Positions 52,118 through 61,962 of a stretch of DNA of 64,000 nt are shown here, piece by piece. Positions within the stretch are counted from its first letter, which is position 1; every line of letters starts with the position of its first letter. Both the position numbers and the translations under genes were made by a program. The DNA comes from Bradyrhizobium sp. MOS002 (lineage in GTDB: Bacteria; Pseudomonadota; Alphaproteobacteria; Rhizobiales; Xanthobacteraceae): the NCBI RefSeq assembly GCF_003020115.1, contig NZ_PYFX01000001.1:821501-885500 (forward strand), given 5' to 3'. The notes under the pieces were generated by a model that did not search any database, had not been told where the DNA came from, and saw only the letters and a list, made by a program, of their open reading frames with translations.

Positions 52118-52918
52118 TCAACTCGCCTCCGCAAGCCTCACCGTCTCGCTGCTGCGATAAATCGCAAGATCCCGCGAGCCGACGAAGATCGCGCGCGGCT
52201 TCAAGCCGTAGAAGCGGCGGATCGAGTGGCTGAAATGAGTGGAATCGGGATAGCCGATGTCCTGCGCGAGATGGGCGAGGTTGAGGTCCTGGTTGGCGAA
52301 GTGCAGCAGGTGACGCGCGCGCTTCCAGGCACGGAAGGAGCGGAACGAGATGCCGGTCTCTTCCTTGAACAGATGCAGGAAACGCGAAGCGGAAAGTCCG
52401 GCGTCCGCAGCACATGTGTCCGCCGTCACGGGCTCACCCGTGAAGCGGCCGATACGAGCCACCGCACGCGTCACGCGGGGGTCGAGCACGCGGCGCGGCA
52501 GCGCTTCGCCAAAGCACATCTCGTCGAATTCGGCGGTGGTGATGTCGCCGTAGCGACGCTGGCGCAACAGCGTGTAGGCCGCGAGAATCTTGCGGGCATA
52601 GACGGCCCTGTCGGGTCCGGTGAGCCGCTCGGCCAGGACCTCGATCACGCCATCGGGCATGCTCTCCGGCTCCAGCGTTACGCTGATCGCGGTGCGGTAG
52701 TCGCTGGCAATGGAATGCCGCTGGTTCGGCAGGGTCACGAACAGTTCGCCGGTGGCGAGGGCATCATCGATCGTCAGATGCAGGCTGCCCTTCACCGCGA
52801 CATAGATATGGCAGCAGCCGGGCGTCCGCTTGCGGGGGCGGCCGAGGAGGCCGGCATAGAACACCCGCTCCGGCGTGATCAGCATCAAATGGTCGGATTC
52901 GCGACCGTTATCTTCCAT
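52118..52918 (-). CDS. AraC family transcriptional regulator
   Basis: This 266-residue protein has an N-terminal cupin-like sensing half (about 1-105) and a C-terminal double helix-turn-helix (about 160-262). The latter reads DAGLSASRFLHLFKEETG then DIGYPDSTHFSHSIRRFYG. It probably senses the substrate of the surrounding catabolic locus and activates its promoters. The gene lies in the middle of the minus-strand cluster, bounded by family F and family A repeats. Its own start is preceded by GAGGAGGATCCC. Confidence 0.92.
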   Translation of the reverse strand: MEDNGRESDHLMLITPERVFYAGLLGRPRKRTPGCCHIYVAVKGSLHLTIDDALATGELFVTLPNQRHSIASDYRTAISVTLEPESMPDGVIEVLAERLTGPDRAVYARKILAAYTLLRQRRYGDITTAEFDEMCFGEALPRRVLDPRVTRAVARIGRFTGEPVTADTCAADAGLSASRFLHLFKEETGISFRSFRAWKRARHLLHFANQDLNLAHLAQDIGYPDSTHFSHSIRRFYGLKPRAIFVGSRDLAIYRSSETVRLAEAS

Positions 52919-53070
52919 TGGGATCCTCCTCGCGCGGCTCTTTGGCCGCTGCGGACGGAGGTCACCTTAGCGGAAATCTGGGCGCTGTCACGGCGGGATA
53001 GCGCTATCATGGAGCGCAAAACGGCGGCAGTCCGCGAGGGTGGTGGACGAGACGGAACTCTTTGACAACC

Positions 53071-53196
53071 GTCGTCCCGGCGAAGGCCGGGACCCATACC
53101 GCGAGATCTATCGGTAGGGACGGTGCTGATCCCGAACGACCAGTCTTCGCAAAATATCTCCTTGGGGGTATGGGTCCCGGCCTTCGCCGGGACGAC
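53071..53196. repeat. Family A palindromic repeat
   Basis: Common-form hairpin ends flank a core containing AGTCTTCGCAAAATATC. Its reverse complement matches the cores at 24502 and 41285 along most of its length, including GATAGATCTCGCGGTATGGG. It lies between the GST stop and the AraC promoter; the remainder of the 283-base gap shows nothing else. Confidence 0.9.
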
Positions 53197-53201
53197 TAGC
53201 C

Positions 53202-53857
53202 TTAAGCCCTCACCCTTGGCGCCACGTTCTGCTCGACGCCGGCCTGTTGCTCCGCAGCAACCGCGCGCTTGAAACCATCCCGCTGCTGCAAACGCGCCCA
53301 ATAGGCTGCGACATTTGGCCCAAAATCTTTGGCAAGCCCGATAGTATCGGCGAGGCGGAGCGCGTAGCCGATCACGATGTCGGCGGCAGTGAAGCGGCCG
53401 GCGCACAAGGCCTCGGCAGTTGCGGTGGCTGCCTCGACGGCGCGCAGGCGGCCCAAGAACCACTTGGCATAATCGCCGGCGACCTGCGGATTGCGGCGCT
53501 CTTCCGGCTCGAGTTGGGTGTATCGGAGCACCAGCGTCTGCGGGAAGGTTAACGTGGCGTCGCTGAAATACATCCAGTTCAGGAAGGCGCCGTAGGCGGG
53601 ATCTTCCGGTCCGACCATCAGTGGCGTCGGTCCATGCTTGATGCCGAGATAGTGGCAGATGCCGGACGATTCCGTCATCTTGGTGTCGCCGTCGACCAAC
53701 AAGGGAATCGTGCCCAGCGGATTGAGCGCGAGGTATTCCTTGGCGAAGACCCGCGGCGGGAATGGCAGCATCTTCAATTCGTAGGGAAGCCCCATCTCCT
53801 CCAGCATCCAGAGCGGACGGAACGAGCGCGCGCCGTCGCAGTGATAGAGCGTGACCA

Positions 53858-53858
<1 letters not shown>
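53202..53858 (-). CDS. Glutathione S-transferase family protein
   Basis: This 218-residue protein has a thioredoxin-like N-terminal domain (TLYHCDGARSFRPLWMLEE) with the glutathione-binding TKMTESSGICHYL near residue 60, and an all-helical C-terminal domain. The ATG at 53858 overlaps the stop of the acyl-CoA dehydrogenase gene in ATGA. Such tight coupling suggests a catalytic part in the same pathway, for example glutathione-dependent isomerisation, ether or thioether cleavage, rather than general detoxification. This is inferred from context. Confidence 0.9.
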
Positions 53859-55021
<1,163 letters not shown>

Positions 55022-55033
55022 TTCTTTCCCTTT

Positions 55034-55131
55034 GTCATTCCGGGGCGCGCGAAGCGCGAACCCGGAATCCAGAGATGAGTCCTACAATATCGAGATTCCG
55101 GGTTCGACGCTTCACGTCGCCCCGGAATGAC
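55034..55131. repeat. Family G palindromic repeat
   Basis: GTCATTCCGGGGC and its inverted partner CCCCGGAATGAC form the ends, with inner arms AACCCGGAATC and GATTCCGGGTT. The left arm has an extra CGCGCGaaGCGCG hairpin. It fills the gap between the two acyl-CoA dehydrogenase genes. Confidence 0.85.
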
Positions 55132-55136
55132 CGAGG

Positions 55137-56273
55137 TCACAACCCCATCTGCCGCGACGCCAGATCCTTCATGATCTCCTCGGTGCCGCCACCGATGGCG
55201 TTGACCTTGACCTCACGATAGATGCGCTCCGCCTTGATGCCGCGCATGAAGCCGGCGCCGCCAAAAATTTGCACGGCTTCGGAGGCGCAGAACGCCATGG
55301 TCTGCGTCGCCTGATTCTTCATCATGCAGATCTCGGCGACCGGGCTTTCGCCCTGCTCCAGCCGCCAGGCCAGCATCTCCAGCATCGCCTGCGATGCGGC
55401 GACCTTCTGCGCCATGTCGACGATCTTGTGGCGGATCACCTGATGCTGCGCGAGCGGCTTGCCAAAGGTCTTGCGCTCCTTGGCGTAAGCAATCGCCTCG
55501 TCGAGGCAGACGCGCGCGAACGCGGTGCAGCCCGCCGCCATGCCCATGCGCTCGCTGTTGAAGTTCCGCATGATGATCTTGAAACCCTGGCCTTCCTCGC
55601 CGATCAGGTTTTCCGCCGGTACGCGGCACTCGTCGAAATGGAGTGTCGCGGTGTCAGAGGCCCACCAGCCCATCTTCTTCAGCTTGGTCCGGGACAGGCC
55701 GGGCGTATCCCCCTCGATCAGGAGCAGGCTGACGCCGCCGGCACCCTCGCCGCCGGTACGCACCGCAACGGTCAGATAGTCGGCGCGCATACCCGAGGTG
55801 ATGAAGGTCTTCTCGCCGCTCACGACGTAGTGATCGCCGTCGCGCCGCGCTTTGGTGCGGAGGCCCGCGACATCGGAGCCGCCGCCCGGCTCGGTGATCG
55901 CGAGCGCGGAGATCTTCTCACCCGCGAGCACCTGAGGCAGCACGCGCGCCTTGACCTCGGGGCGCGCGGCCCGCGCGACCGGCGGCGAACCGATCGTATG
56001 GCTCATCAGACTGGCGCTGATCCCGCCGGCGCCAGCCCGCGCCAGCTCCTGGCTGGCGACGATCTTCATGAACTGGTCGGCGGCGATCCCACCATATTCC
56101 TCGGGGAATCCGAGCCCCAAGAGCCCGATCTCGGCCGCCTTGCGATAGAGCGCGCGGGGGAATTCGCCGGCCTCGTCCCACTCATGGGCGAAGGGCGCAA
56201 TCTCGCTGTCGACGAAGCGGCGCATGACGTCGCGAAAGGCGTCGTGCTCGGCGGTATAGAACGGGCTCATCAT
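55137..56273 (-). CDS. Acyl-CoA dehydrogenase, isovaleryl/citronellyl-type catalytic site
   Basis: This 378-residue flavoprotein starts SPFYTAEHDAFRDVMRRFVD. It has ITEPGGGSDVAGLRT in the middle and AIGGGTEEIMKDLASRQMG at the end. The C-terminal site again has glycine, with the alternative glutamate in NFNSERMGMA. Overall it resembles AtuD-like citronellyl-CoA dehydrogenases. Either of two adjacent ATGs (56273, 56270) may be used. It is divergent from the CoA ligase at 56537, so a shared promoter region could switch both sides of the locus. Confidence 0.91.
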   Translation of the reverse strand: MMSPFYTAEHDAFRDVMRRFVDSEIAPFAHEWDEAGEFPRALYRKAAEIGLLGLGFPEEYGGIAADQFMKIVASQELARAGAGGISASLMSHTIGSPPVARAARPEVKARVLPQVLAGEKISALAITEPGGGSDVAGLRTKARRDGDHYVVSGEKTFITSGMRADYLTVAVRTGGEGAGGVSLLLIEGDTPGLSRTKLKKMGWWASDTATLHFDECRVPAENLIGEEGQGFKIIMRNFNSERMGMAAGCTAFARVCLDEAIAYAKERKTFGKPLAQHQVIRHKIVDMAQKVAASQAMLEMLAWRLEQGESPVAEICMMKNQATQTMAFCASEAVQIFGGAGFMRGIKAERIYREVKVNAIGGGTEEIMKDLASRQMGL

Positions 56274-56471
56274 CGCACTCTCGCCTTGCTGGCGGATTCG
56301 TCTCGTCCACCATGGCCGGAACCTCGACGGCTCACTTGCGCGGAGTGGCTGGCCAGGGCTTTGCTCCGAACAGGCCCGCTCTAGCAACTCAACGCAAGAC
56401 GATTTTCATCGCTCGCGCGCCAACTCCGGATCAAAAAAAGTGTGATGCACAAACTCCGGCTGGCCCCAGGG

Positions 56472-56486
56472 CCATGCCGGGCATGG
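56472..56486. promoter_or_regulatory. Palindrome in the divergent promoter region
   Basis: CCATGC and GCATGG are inverted around CGG, 50 bases before the CoA ligase start. It is the only clear symmetry in this 263-base divergent gap and could be an operator for the locus. AraC proteins normally use direct repeats, so a different regulator would be expected. Confidence 0.3.
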
Positions 56487-56536
56487 TGCACGGCAATAGG
56501 GACGCGGGCGGCACCAGACCGCCGAGGGAGGAATTT

Positions 56537-58087
56537 TTGGCCGTTCGTTACTACGACTGGATCGCCCACCATGGCCGCCGCACGCCGAACAAGGTCGCGG
56601 TGATCGACCTCGCGAGCAAGCGCCGCTTCAGCTATGCGCAGCTCGATGCGCGCATCTCGCGCCTCGCTTCATTCCTGCGCCATACGTTGAAAGTCTCGAG
56701 CGGCGAGCGCGTCGCGGTGCTGGCGCTGAACACAACCGATACGCTGGAGGTGCAGTTTGCCTGCGGCCGGCTGGGTGCGATCTTCGTGCCGCTGAACACC
56801 CGCCTCACCGTTCCCGAGCTCCAGTTCATCACCGGCGATTGCGCCCCGAAGGTGATGATCCACGACGCCGATCTCGCCGACACGGCGCTTGCCGTGGCGA
56901 AGCTCTGCGGCATTGCGACCAGCCTGCTGCTTGGCCCCGGCGGGACTTATGAAGCCGGCATCGCCGCCGCAAAGCCACTCGAGAAAATCGAGGAGGTCAC
57001 TCTCGATGACGTCTCGACCATCATGTACACCTCCGGCACGACTGGCAATCCCAAGGGCGCCACCATCACCCATGGCATGACCTTCTGGAATTGCGTCAAT
57101 CTCGGCGGCCCTGCCTGCATCGGACCGTCCTCGGTGCTGCTCACCGTGCTGCCGCTATTCCACACCGGCGGCCTGAATTGCTACACCAATCCGGTGCTGC
57201 ATGCCGGCGGCACCGTGATGATCATGCGCGCCTTCGATCCCGGCACGGCGCTCGGCCTGATCAACGATCCCGCACAGGGCATCAACGTGTTCTTCGGCGT
57301 GCCCGCGATCTACCAGTTCATGGCCCAGCATCCGGCCTTCGCGACCACCGACCTCGGGCGCCTGATCGTCGGCGGCGTCGGCGGCGCACCAATGCCGGTG
57401 CCGCTGCTCAAGGTGTGGGAGGCGCGTGGCGTCGCACTCCAGCAGGGCTACGGCATGACCGAGACCTCGCCGGCCGTGCTGGTGCTCGACCGCGAGGATG
57501 CAGCACGGAAAGCCGGCTCCGCCGGCAAGCCGGTACTGCATACGGAAGTGCGCATCGTGCGTCCTGATGGCAGCGACGCCGATGTCGGCGAGCTCGGCGA
57601 ACTCTGGGTCAAGGGACCGAACATCACGCCCGGCTACTGGAACAAGCCGGAGGCGAACAAGACGTCGTTCACCGACGGCTGGCTGCACACCGGCGACGCG
57701 ACCCGCATCGACGAGGAAGGTTTTTACTACATCGTCGACCGCTGGAAGGACATGTATATCTCCGGCGGCGAGAACGTCTATCCAGCCGAGGTCGAGAACG
57801 TCCTGCACCAACTCACCGCCATCGCGGAAGCCGCCGTGATCGGCATTCCCGATCCGCAATGGGGCGAGGTCGGCCTCGCCATCGTCGCGGCAAAGCCGGG
57901 CCAGCGTTTGACCGAGGCCGATGTCTTCGCGCATTGCGCGGCGAATCTCGCGCGCTTCAAATGTCCGCGCCAGGTCTGCTTCGTCGATGCGTTACCCCGC
58001 AACGCCACCGGCAAGATACACAAGCCGACCTTGCGCAAGGAATTCTCAGGCGCCTCGGAAGTCGACAAGAAAGCCGCCAACGCCTGA
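56537..58087 (+). CDS. AMP-dependent acyl-CoA synthetase
   Basis: This 516-residue adenylate-forming enzyme has the ATP loop YTSGTTGNPKGATI near residue 163, GYGMTETSPAV, the hinge DRWKDMYISGGENVYPAE and the C-terminal PRNATGKIHKPTLR with the catalytic lysine. A TTG at 56537 is chosen as start because GGGAGG lies six bases upstream. Family likeness begins there; the ATGs upstream give a non-conserved extension. It would activate the incoming acid for the dehydrogenases and carboxylase of the locus. A clear terminator follows. Confidence 0.92.
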   Translation: MAVRYYDWIAHHGRRTPNKVAVIDLASKRRFSYAQLDARISRLASFLRHTLKVSSGERVAVLALNTTDTLEVQFACGRLGAIFVPLNTRLTVPELQFITGDCAPKVMIHDADLADTALAVAKLCGIATSLLLGPGGTYEAGIAAAKPLEKIEEVTLDDVSTIMYTSGTTGNPKGATITHGMTFWNCVNLGGPACIGPSSVLLTVLPLFHTGGLNCYTNPVLHAGGTVMIMRAFDPGTALGLINDPAQGINVFFGVPAIYQFMAQHPAFATTDLGRLIVGGVGGAPMPVPLLKVWEARGVALQQGYGMTETSPAVLVLDREDAARKAGSAGKPVLHTEVRIVRPDGSDADVGELGELWVKGPNITPGYWNKPEANKTSFTDGWLHTGDATRIDEEGFYYIVDRWKDMYISGGENVYPAEVENVLHQLTAIAEAAVIGIPDPQWGEVGLAIVAAKPGQRLTEADVFAHCAANLARFKCPRQVCFVDALPRNATGKIHKPTLRKEFSGASEVDKKAANA

Positions 58088-58090
58088 TCA

Positions 58091-58120
58091 AAGCGCCCCT
58101 CGCGGGCGCTTTTCTCTTTC
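58091..58120 (+). terminator. Rho-independent terminator
   Basis: AAGCGCCC (58091-58098) pairs with GGGCGCTT (58104-58111), followed by TTCTCTTTC. It starts three bases after the CoA ligase stop codon. Confidence 0.85.
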
Positions 58121-58174
58121 AACGCGCCTGCTCCATCCCAGAAGAAACCTCAAAGAAAACCCCAAGGAATTTTC

Positions 58175-59395
58175 ATGAACAAGAAACTCTCCCTGTTTGC
58201 CGCCGCAACGGCGTTGGCGCTGCTCACAACCCAAATCGCGTATGCGCAAAAGGCGTACGACACCGGCGTCACCGACACCGAGATCAAGATCGGCAATGTC
58301 GAGGCCTATTCCGGTCCGGCTTCCGCCTACGGCGTCATCGGCAAGACCGAGGAAGCCTATTTCAAGATGATCAACGACCAGGGCGGCATCAACGGCCGCA
58401 AGATCAACTGGATCTCCTACGATGACGGCTACTCGCCGCCGAAGACCGTTGAGCAGATCCGCAAGCTGATCGAGAGCGACGAGGTTTTCCTGGTGTTCAA
58501 CGCGCTGGGCACGCCGACCCAGACCGCCGTGCAGAAATATCACAATTCCAAGAAGGTGCCGCAGCTGTTCCTCGCCACAGGCGCCAGCAAGTGGAACGAT
58601 CCGAAGAACTTTCCCTGGACCATGGGCTTCCAGCCCAGCTACCGCGTCGAGGCACAGATCTTCGCCAAATACATTCTGAAGGAGAAGCCGGACGCGAAGG
58701 TCGCGATCTTCTATGCCAACGACGATTTCGGTAAAGACTACCTCGCCGGCATCAAGGACGTGTTCGGTGACAAGGCATCGAAACTGATCGTGGCCGAAGA
58801 GAGCTACGAGACGTCAGAACCCTCGATCGATGCCCATATCGTCAAGCTCAAGGGCACGGGCGCCGATGTCTTCGTGAATATCGCGACCCCGAAATTCGCG
58901 GCGCAGGCGATCAAGAAGATCGCGGAGCTGGAATGGAAGCCGATGCATCTCATGACTGATGTCTCGGTGTCCATCGGTGCGGTGATGAAGCCCGCCGGCC
59001 TCGAGGCATCCGAAGGCGTGCTATCGGCCGGCTATTTGAAGGATGCGTCGGATCCGCAGTGGAAGGATGATGAAGGCATGAAGAAGTTCATGGTCTTCGT
59101 CGACAAGTACATGCCGGGTGCAAATATTTCGGACGCCAATCTGGTTTACGCCTATGCCGCAGCCCAGACGATGGTGCAGGTGCTGAAGCAGGCGGGCGAC
59201 AATCTGACCCGTGAAAATGTGATGAAGCAGGCCGCCAGTCTGAAAGACTTCGTCCCCGACACGCTGATCCCGGGGATCAAGATCAACACCTCCGCCACGG
59301 ACTTCGCGCCGATCGAGCAGCTCAAGATGTGGCGGTTCAAGAAGGGCCAGTGGGAGCTGTTCGGCGACATCATCAGCGCCGAAACGGGCGGCTAG
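58175..59395 (+). CDS. Branched-chain amino-acid-type ABC substrate-binding protein
   Basis: This 406-residue secreted receptor has a signal peptide ending QIAYAQK (about residue 25). The mature region opens with VTDTEIKIGNVEAYSGPASAY in the usual LivK-like layout. The segment FLATGASKWNDPKNFPWTMG is common in receptors found next to CoA-dependent catabolic genes. No permease or ATPase is adjacent. Placed after the CoA ligase but with its own leader after a terminator, it may bind the acid used by this locus. The ATG has CAAGGAA upstream. Confidence 0.92.
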   Translation: MNKKLSLFAAATALALLTTQIAYAQKAYDTGVTDTEIKIGNVEAYSGPASAYGVIGKTEEAYFKMINDQGGINGRKINWISYDDGYSPPKTVEQIRKLIESDEVFLVFNALGTPTQTAVQKYHNSKKVPQLFLATGASKWNDPKNFPWTMGFQPSYRVEAQIFAKYILKEKPDAKVAIFYANDDFGKDYLAGIKDVFGDKASKLIVAEESYETSEPSIDAHIVKLKGTGADVFVNIATPKFAAQAIKKIAELEWKPMHLMTDVSVSIGAVMKPAGLEASEGVLSAGYLKDASDPQWKDDEGMKKFMVFVDKYMPGANISDANLVYAYAAAQTMVQVLKQAGDNLTRENVMKQAASLKDFVPDTLIPGIKINTSATDFAPIEQLKMWRFKKGQWELFGDIISAETGG

Positions 59396-59425
59396 TTCGG
59401 CTGAAAAGCAACCGCCTGAAATACC

Positions 59426-59455
59426 GAATAGCGGCCCAGGGGCCGCTATTCTTTT
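59426..59455 (+). terminator. Rho-independent terminator
   Basis: GAATAGCGGCCC (59426-59437) pairs over 12 bp with GGGCCGCTATTC (59440-59451), followed by TTTT. It lies in the 59-base convergent gap and ends the binding-protein transcript. This is the only convergent gap in the window with an ordinary terminator instead of a palindromic repeat. Confidence 0.88.
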
Positions 59456-60960
59456 CAAGCGAGCGACGACGCTGTTTCCGCGCTTTTGACCTCGATCATG
59501 TCGTGGCCGACGTCGATGCCCGCGATGGACAGGCCGAGACGACGCGAATCGCCGACACCCCTGAACCCGGGGCATGCCCAGGCGAGGGTGGCGATGCCTG
59601 ACGGCGGCAGATCGAGGCTCAGCGTGTAGCCGTCATAACCGGTCACGACCGCTTCGGGGGCGACCGGCTTGCCGTCGACATAGAACCGGGTGTCGATCGT
59701 ATCCAGCGGCGCGCGAAGTGCGGGGCTTCGAACGCGGACGATGGTGCGGCCAGGCATTCCCTTGATCCGCACGGCGGCCTCCGGTTCGCTCCAGCGGAAC
59801 GTGTGGCCGGCGGAGATCTCCTCGGCATGGAATCCGATCTGCGCGACAACGTGCTCACCAAGAAGGCCGCCAACAGACCGCGCATCTGGCCCGAGACGAT
59901 GAATGCAATCGAGTCTCTGATGCCGGATCAGCGCGGCGATGTATCGCCGCATCCATCGCGCGATCGCCTCGCTCGATCCGACGGCCGTCAGAACGACCAG
60001 CACGGCCCGCGCGTGCCATGCCCCCAGCCGCGCGAAACCGCGCGCGCCGAGATCGCCGAGCAGCGCCGGCACGGCCCAACGCCATAACGCCGGTAATTTC
60101 TCGCCGGGCCGTCCCCAGCCGCCGCCAGCGAGGCTGTAGCGTAGGAGCGCGTTCAGTGCATTGCGGGCGAGTGACGTGCCGGCCTCGCTCCGCGCGCTCC
60201 ACTCGACTGGAATGTCGAGCAGCTCGCTGCCGGCATCGTTGCGGGCCTCGCTCAGATAGCGAATCTCGCCTTGCACGAAGTCGAGCGTGAATTGCTTCAG
60301 CTCGTCGAGCTCGCCGACATAGTAGTGATGGAAGCGCGCCTCCTCGAGATAGCCGATGGAATAGCCTCTCGCGTGATAAGCGGCGGCAAGCACCCATTCG
60401 GCAAAATGACCGAGCTCCTCGCGCAGGCCGCCGCATTCCCGGTAGACGTCGCGCCGCGTCACGAAACACTGATCCAGGACCTTGCGCCAGGGATGCTGCT
60501 TCATACCGAACTCGATGTCGGCCTGGTACATCGCGGCCTCTGCCACGGATAACCGGTTATGGCAGATCGGGATCGAACGGCAGGAAAAGCCGGCCCAGTC
60601 GGGATGAACATCGATCGCTCCAATGCAGAGTTCGACCACGTCGGGTTCGGGCCGGCAGTGCGATTCCGTGAAGAACAGATAGCTGCCGCGCGCCTTCGTC
60701 GCGCCGAATGCGCAGAGCCCGATGTCGTGTTCGGAATCAGCGAATTCGAGGCGGGCCCTGTTGCCGACCAGCGCCTTCAACTGCTCGCGTGCCGTGAAAT
60801 CCGGCGGCACGACCAGAATGATCTCGTAGAGCGATGTGTCGGCGGTCTGCGACGTCCAGCCGAGCCAGGACTGCTCCCACTGCCCGCGGTGAGATTCGAG
60901 CGGGATAATAATTGAGAACAGCGGAGATTTGCCGTCGTCGGGTGCGGGCGCGTCCTGCAT
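59455..60960 (-). CDS. Family 2 glycosyltransferase with C-terminal beta-rich domain
   Basis: This 501-residue protein opens with a GT-A fold: FSIIIPLESHRGQWEQSWLG, then YEIILVVPPDF. Where family 2 enzymes have a DxD-type metal motif, it reads SYLFFTESHCRPEPD, with glutamate and histidine instead. The segment GGLREELGHFAEWVLAAAYH fits the acceptor-side motif. Residues from about 380 form a separate beta-rich module (HTFRWSEPEAAVRIKG and onward), like carbohydrate-binding-type domains attached to envelope glycosyltransferases. There is no membrane helix. Donor and acceptor are unknown; no polysaccharide cluster is adjacent. Confidence 0.85.
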   Translation of the reverse strand: MQDAPAPDDGKSPLFSIIIPLESHRGQWEQSWLGWTSQTADTSLYEIILVVPPDFTAREQLKALVGNRARLEFADSEHDIGLCAFGATKARGSYLFFTESHCRPEPDVVELCIGAIDVHPDWAGFSCRSIPICHNRLSVAEAAMYQADIEFGMKQHPWRKVLDQCFVTRRDVYRECGGLREELGHFAEWVLAAAYHARGYSIGYLEEARFHHYYVGELDELKQFTLDFVQGEIRYLSEARNDAGSELLDIPVEWSARSEAGTSLARNALNALLRYSLAGGGWGRPGEKLPALWRWAVPALLGDLGARGFARLGAWHARAVLVVLTAVGSSEAIARWMRRYIAALIRHQRLDCIHRLGPDARSVGGLLGEHVVAQIGFHAEEISAGHTFRWSEPEAAVRIKGMPGRTIVRVRSPALRAPLDTIDTRFYVDGKPVAPEAVVTGYDGYTLSLDLPPSGIATLAWACPGFRGVGDSRRLGLSIAGIDVGHDMIEVKSAETASSLA

Positions 60961-61008
60961 GTCCTCTTATAGACGCATGCTGCGTCATTCCAGATTATTT
61001 CTTGCGGA

Positions 61009-61779
61009 CTATACCGACAGAAACAGCGCGAACGATTCTTCCACCGTTCGGCGCAGATGCTTTTGGTATAATTCGTGGTTAGCATCGCCGGGCGCGACCC
61101 GACCCAGCGAGGGCTTCGCGAAGTTTCGGAGCGGCACATAGGCGATCGGTGCTGCGATCGGCGTCAGCTGCGAGCCGGGGCCGGCGCGGAGCGTCGAGAT
61201 GATCCCGTACATCTCGCCGGCGACCGTCGGCCGCGACACCGTGATCACGCGATGCTGGCCGTGCTTGATGATGACAAGATAGATGAAGCCGGACTGATGC
61301 GGCACCGCGACCTCGCCGGTGTGTTCATAGGCGGCATCGGTCCGCTCGCCCTCGCGGAACACCAGTGCAGAGACCTTCGGCTCCCAGACGATCTCGGTGC
61401 GGTAGGCGAAGATCGCGTCCTTGTCGCCGAACGACGGTCGCAGCGTGATGTAGACGTCCTCGAGCCAGGTCACCGCGCGATGGGCATAGGAGCCGAGGCT
61501 GTCGGGCGCGACATCGCTTGCGGCCGGAGGCGCCACCACGGCGGCGCTTCTGCGCAGGGAGACGCCCAGCGCCTGCTCCAGCCGCACCGTGGTCGCCAGC
61601 GTGAACGGCCGTCGGCCGCCGAGCACCTTCTCAAGGGTCGATAGGCTGAGCTTGGCCTGCTCAGCCAGCGCCTGCCGGGAAATCCGGCGCCTGGCGAGCT
61701 CCTCGCGAATGGTCTCTGCGATCTCGCGACTCTGCTCGTCCGAAAGCTGCTTGTCGGTGAATTTATCCTGCGTCTGCAT
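61009..61779 (-). CDS. XRE-type transcriptional regulator with C-terminal ligand-like domain
   Basis: This 256-residue protein has an XRE helix-turn-helix at about 22-76 (ISRQALAEQAKLSLSTLEKVLGG). A C-terminal domain from about residue 105 has alternating strands (YITLRPSFGDKDAIFAYRTE) of a kind I do not recognise by name. The start at 61779 is chosen because the upstream extension is low-complexity. It is divergent from the VIT/vWA gene at 61963, so it is a likely regulator of it or of itself. The sensing partner is unknown. Confidence 0.85.
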   Translation of the reverse strand: MQTQDKFTDKQLSDEQSREIAETIREELARRRISRQALAEQAKLSLSTLEKVLGGRRPFTLATTVRLEQALGVSLRRSAAVVAPPAASDVAPDSLGSYAHRAVTWLEDVYITLRPSFGDKDAIFAYRTEIVWEPKVSALVFREGERTDAAYEHTGEVAVPHQSGFIYLVIIKHGQHRVITVSRPTVAGEMYGIISTLRAGPGSQLTPIAAPIAYVPLRNFAKPSLGRVAPGDANHELYQKHLRRTVEESFALFLSV

Positions 61780-61962
61780 CGTGGCCCTGCTCCAGGACGA
61801 CATCCTAGCAGGGCGGACAAACCAGCACAAAACCGCACTTCGCCCCCCGGCGGCGGGCCGCGCGGGCCAGCCGCGGCGGATCATTGCCGATCATTCTGCT
61901 CGCGAAATCGGGCCGTCCCGGCGGATGCTCAGGGCCAGCAAACATCCTCGGGAGCAGGCCAA

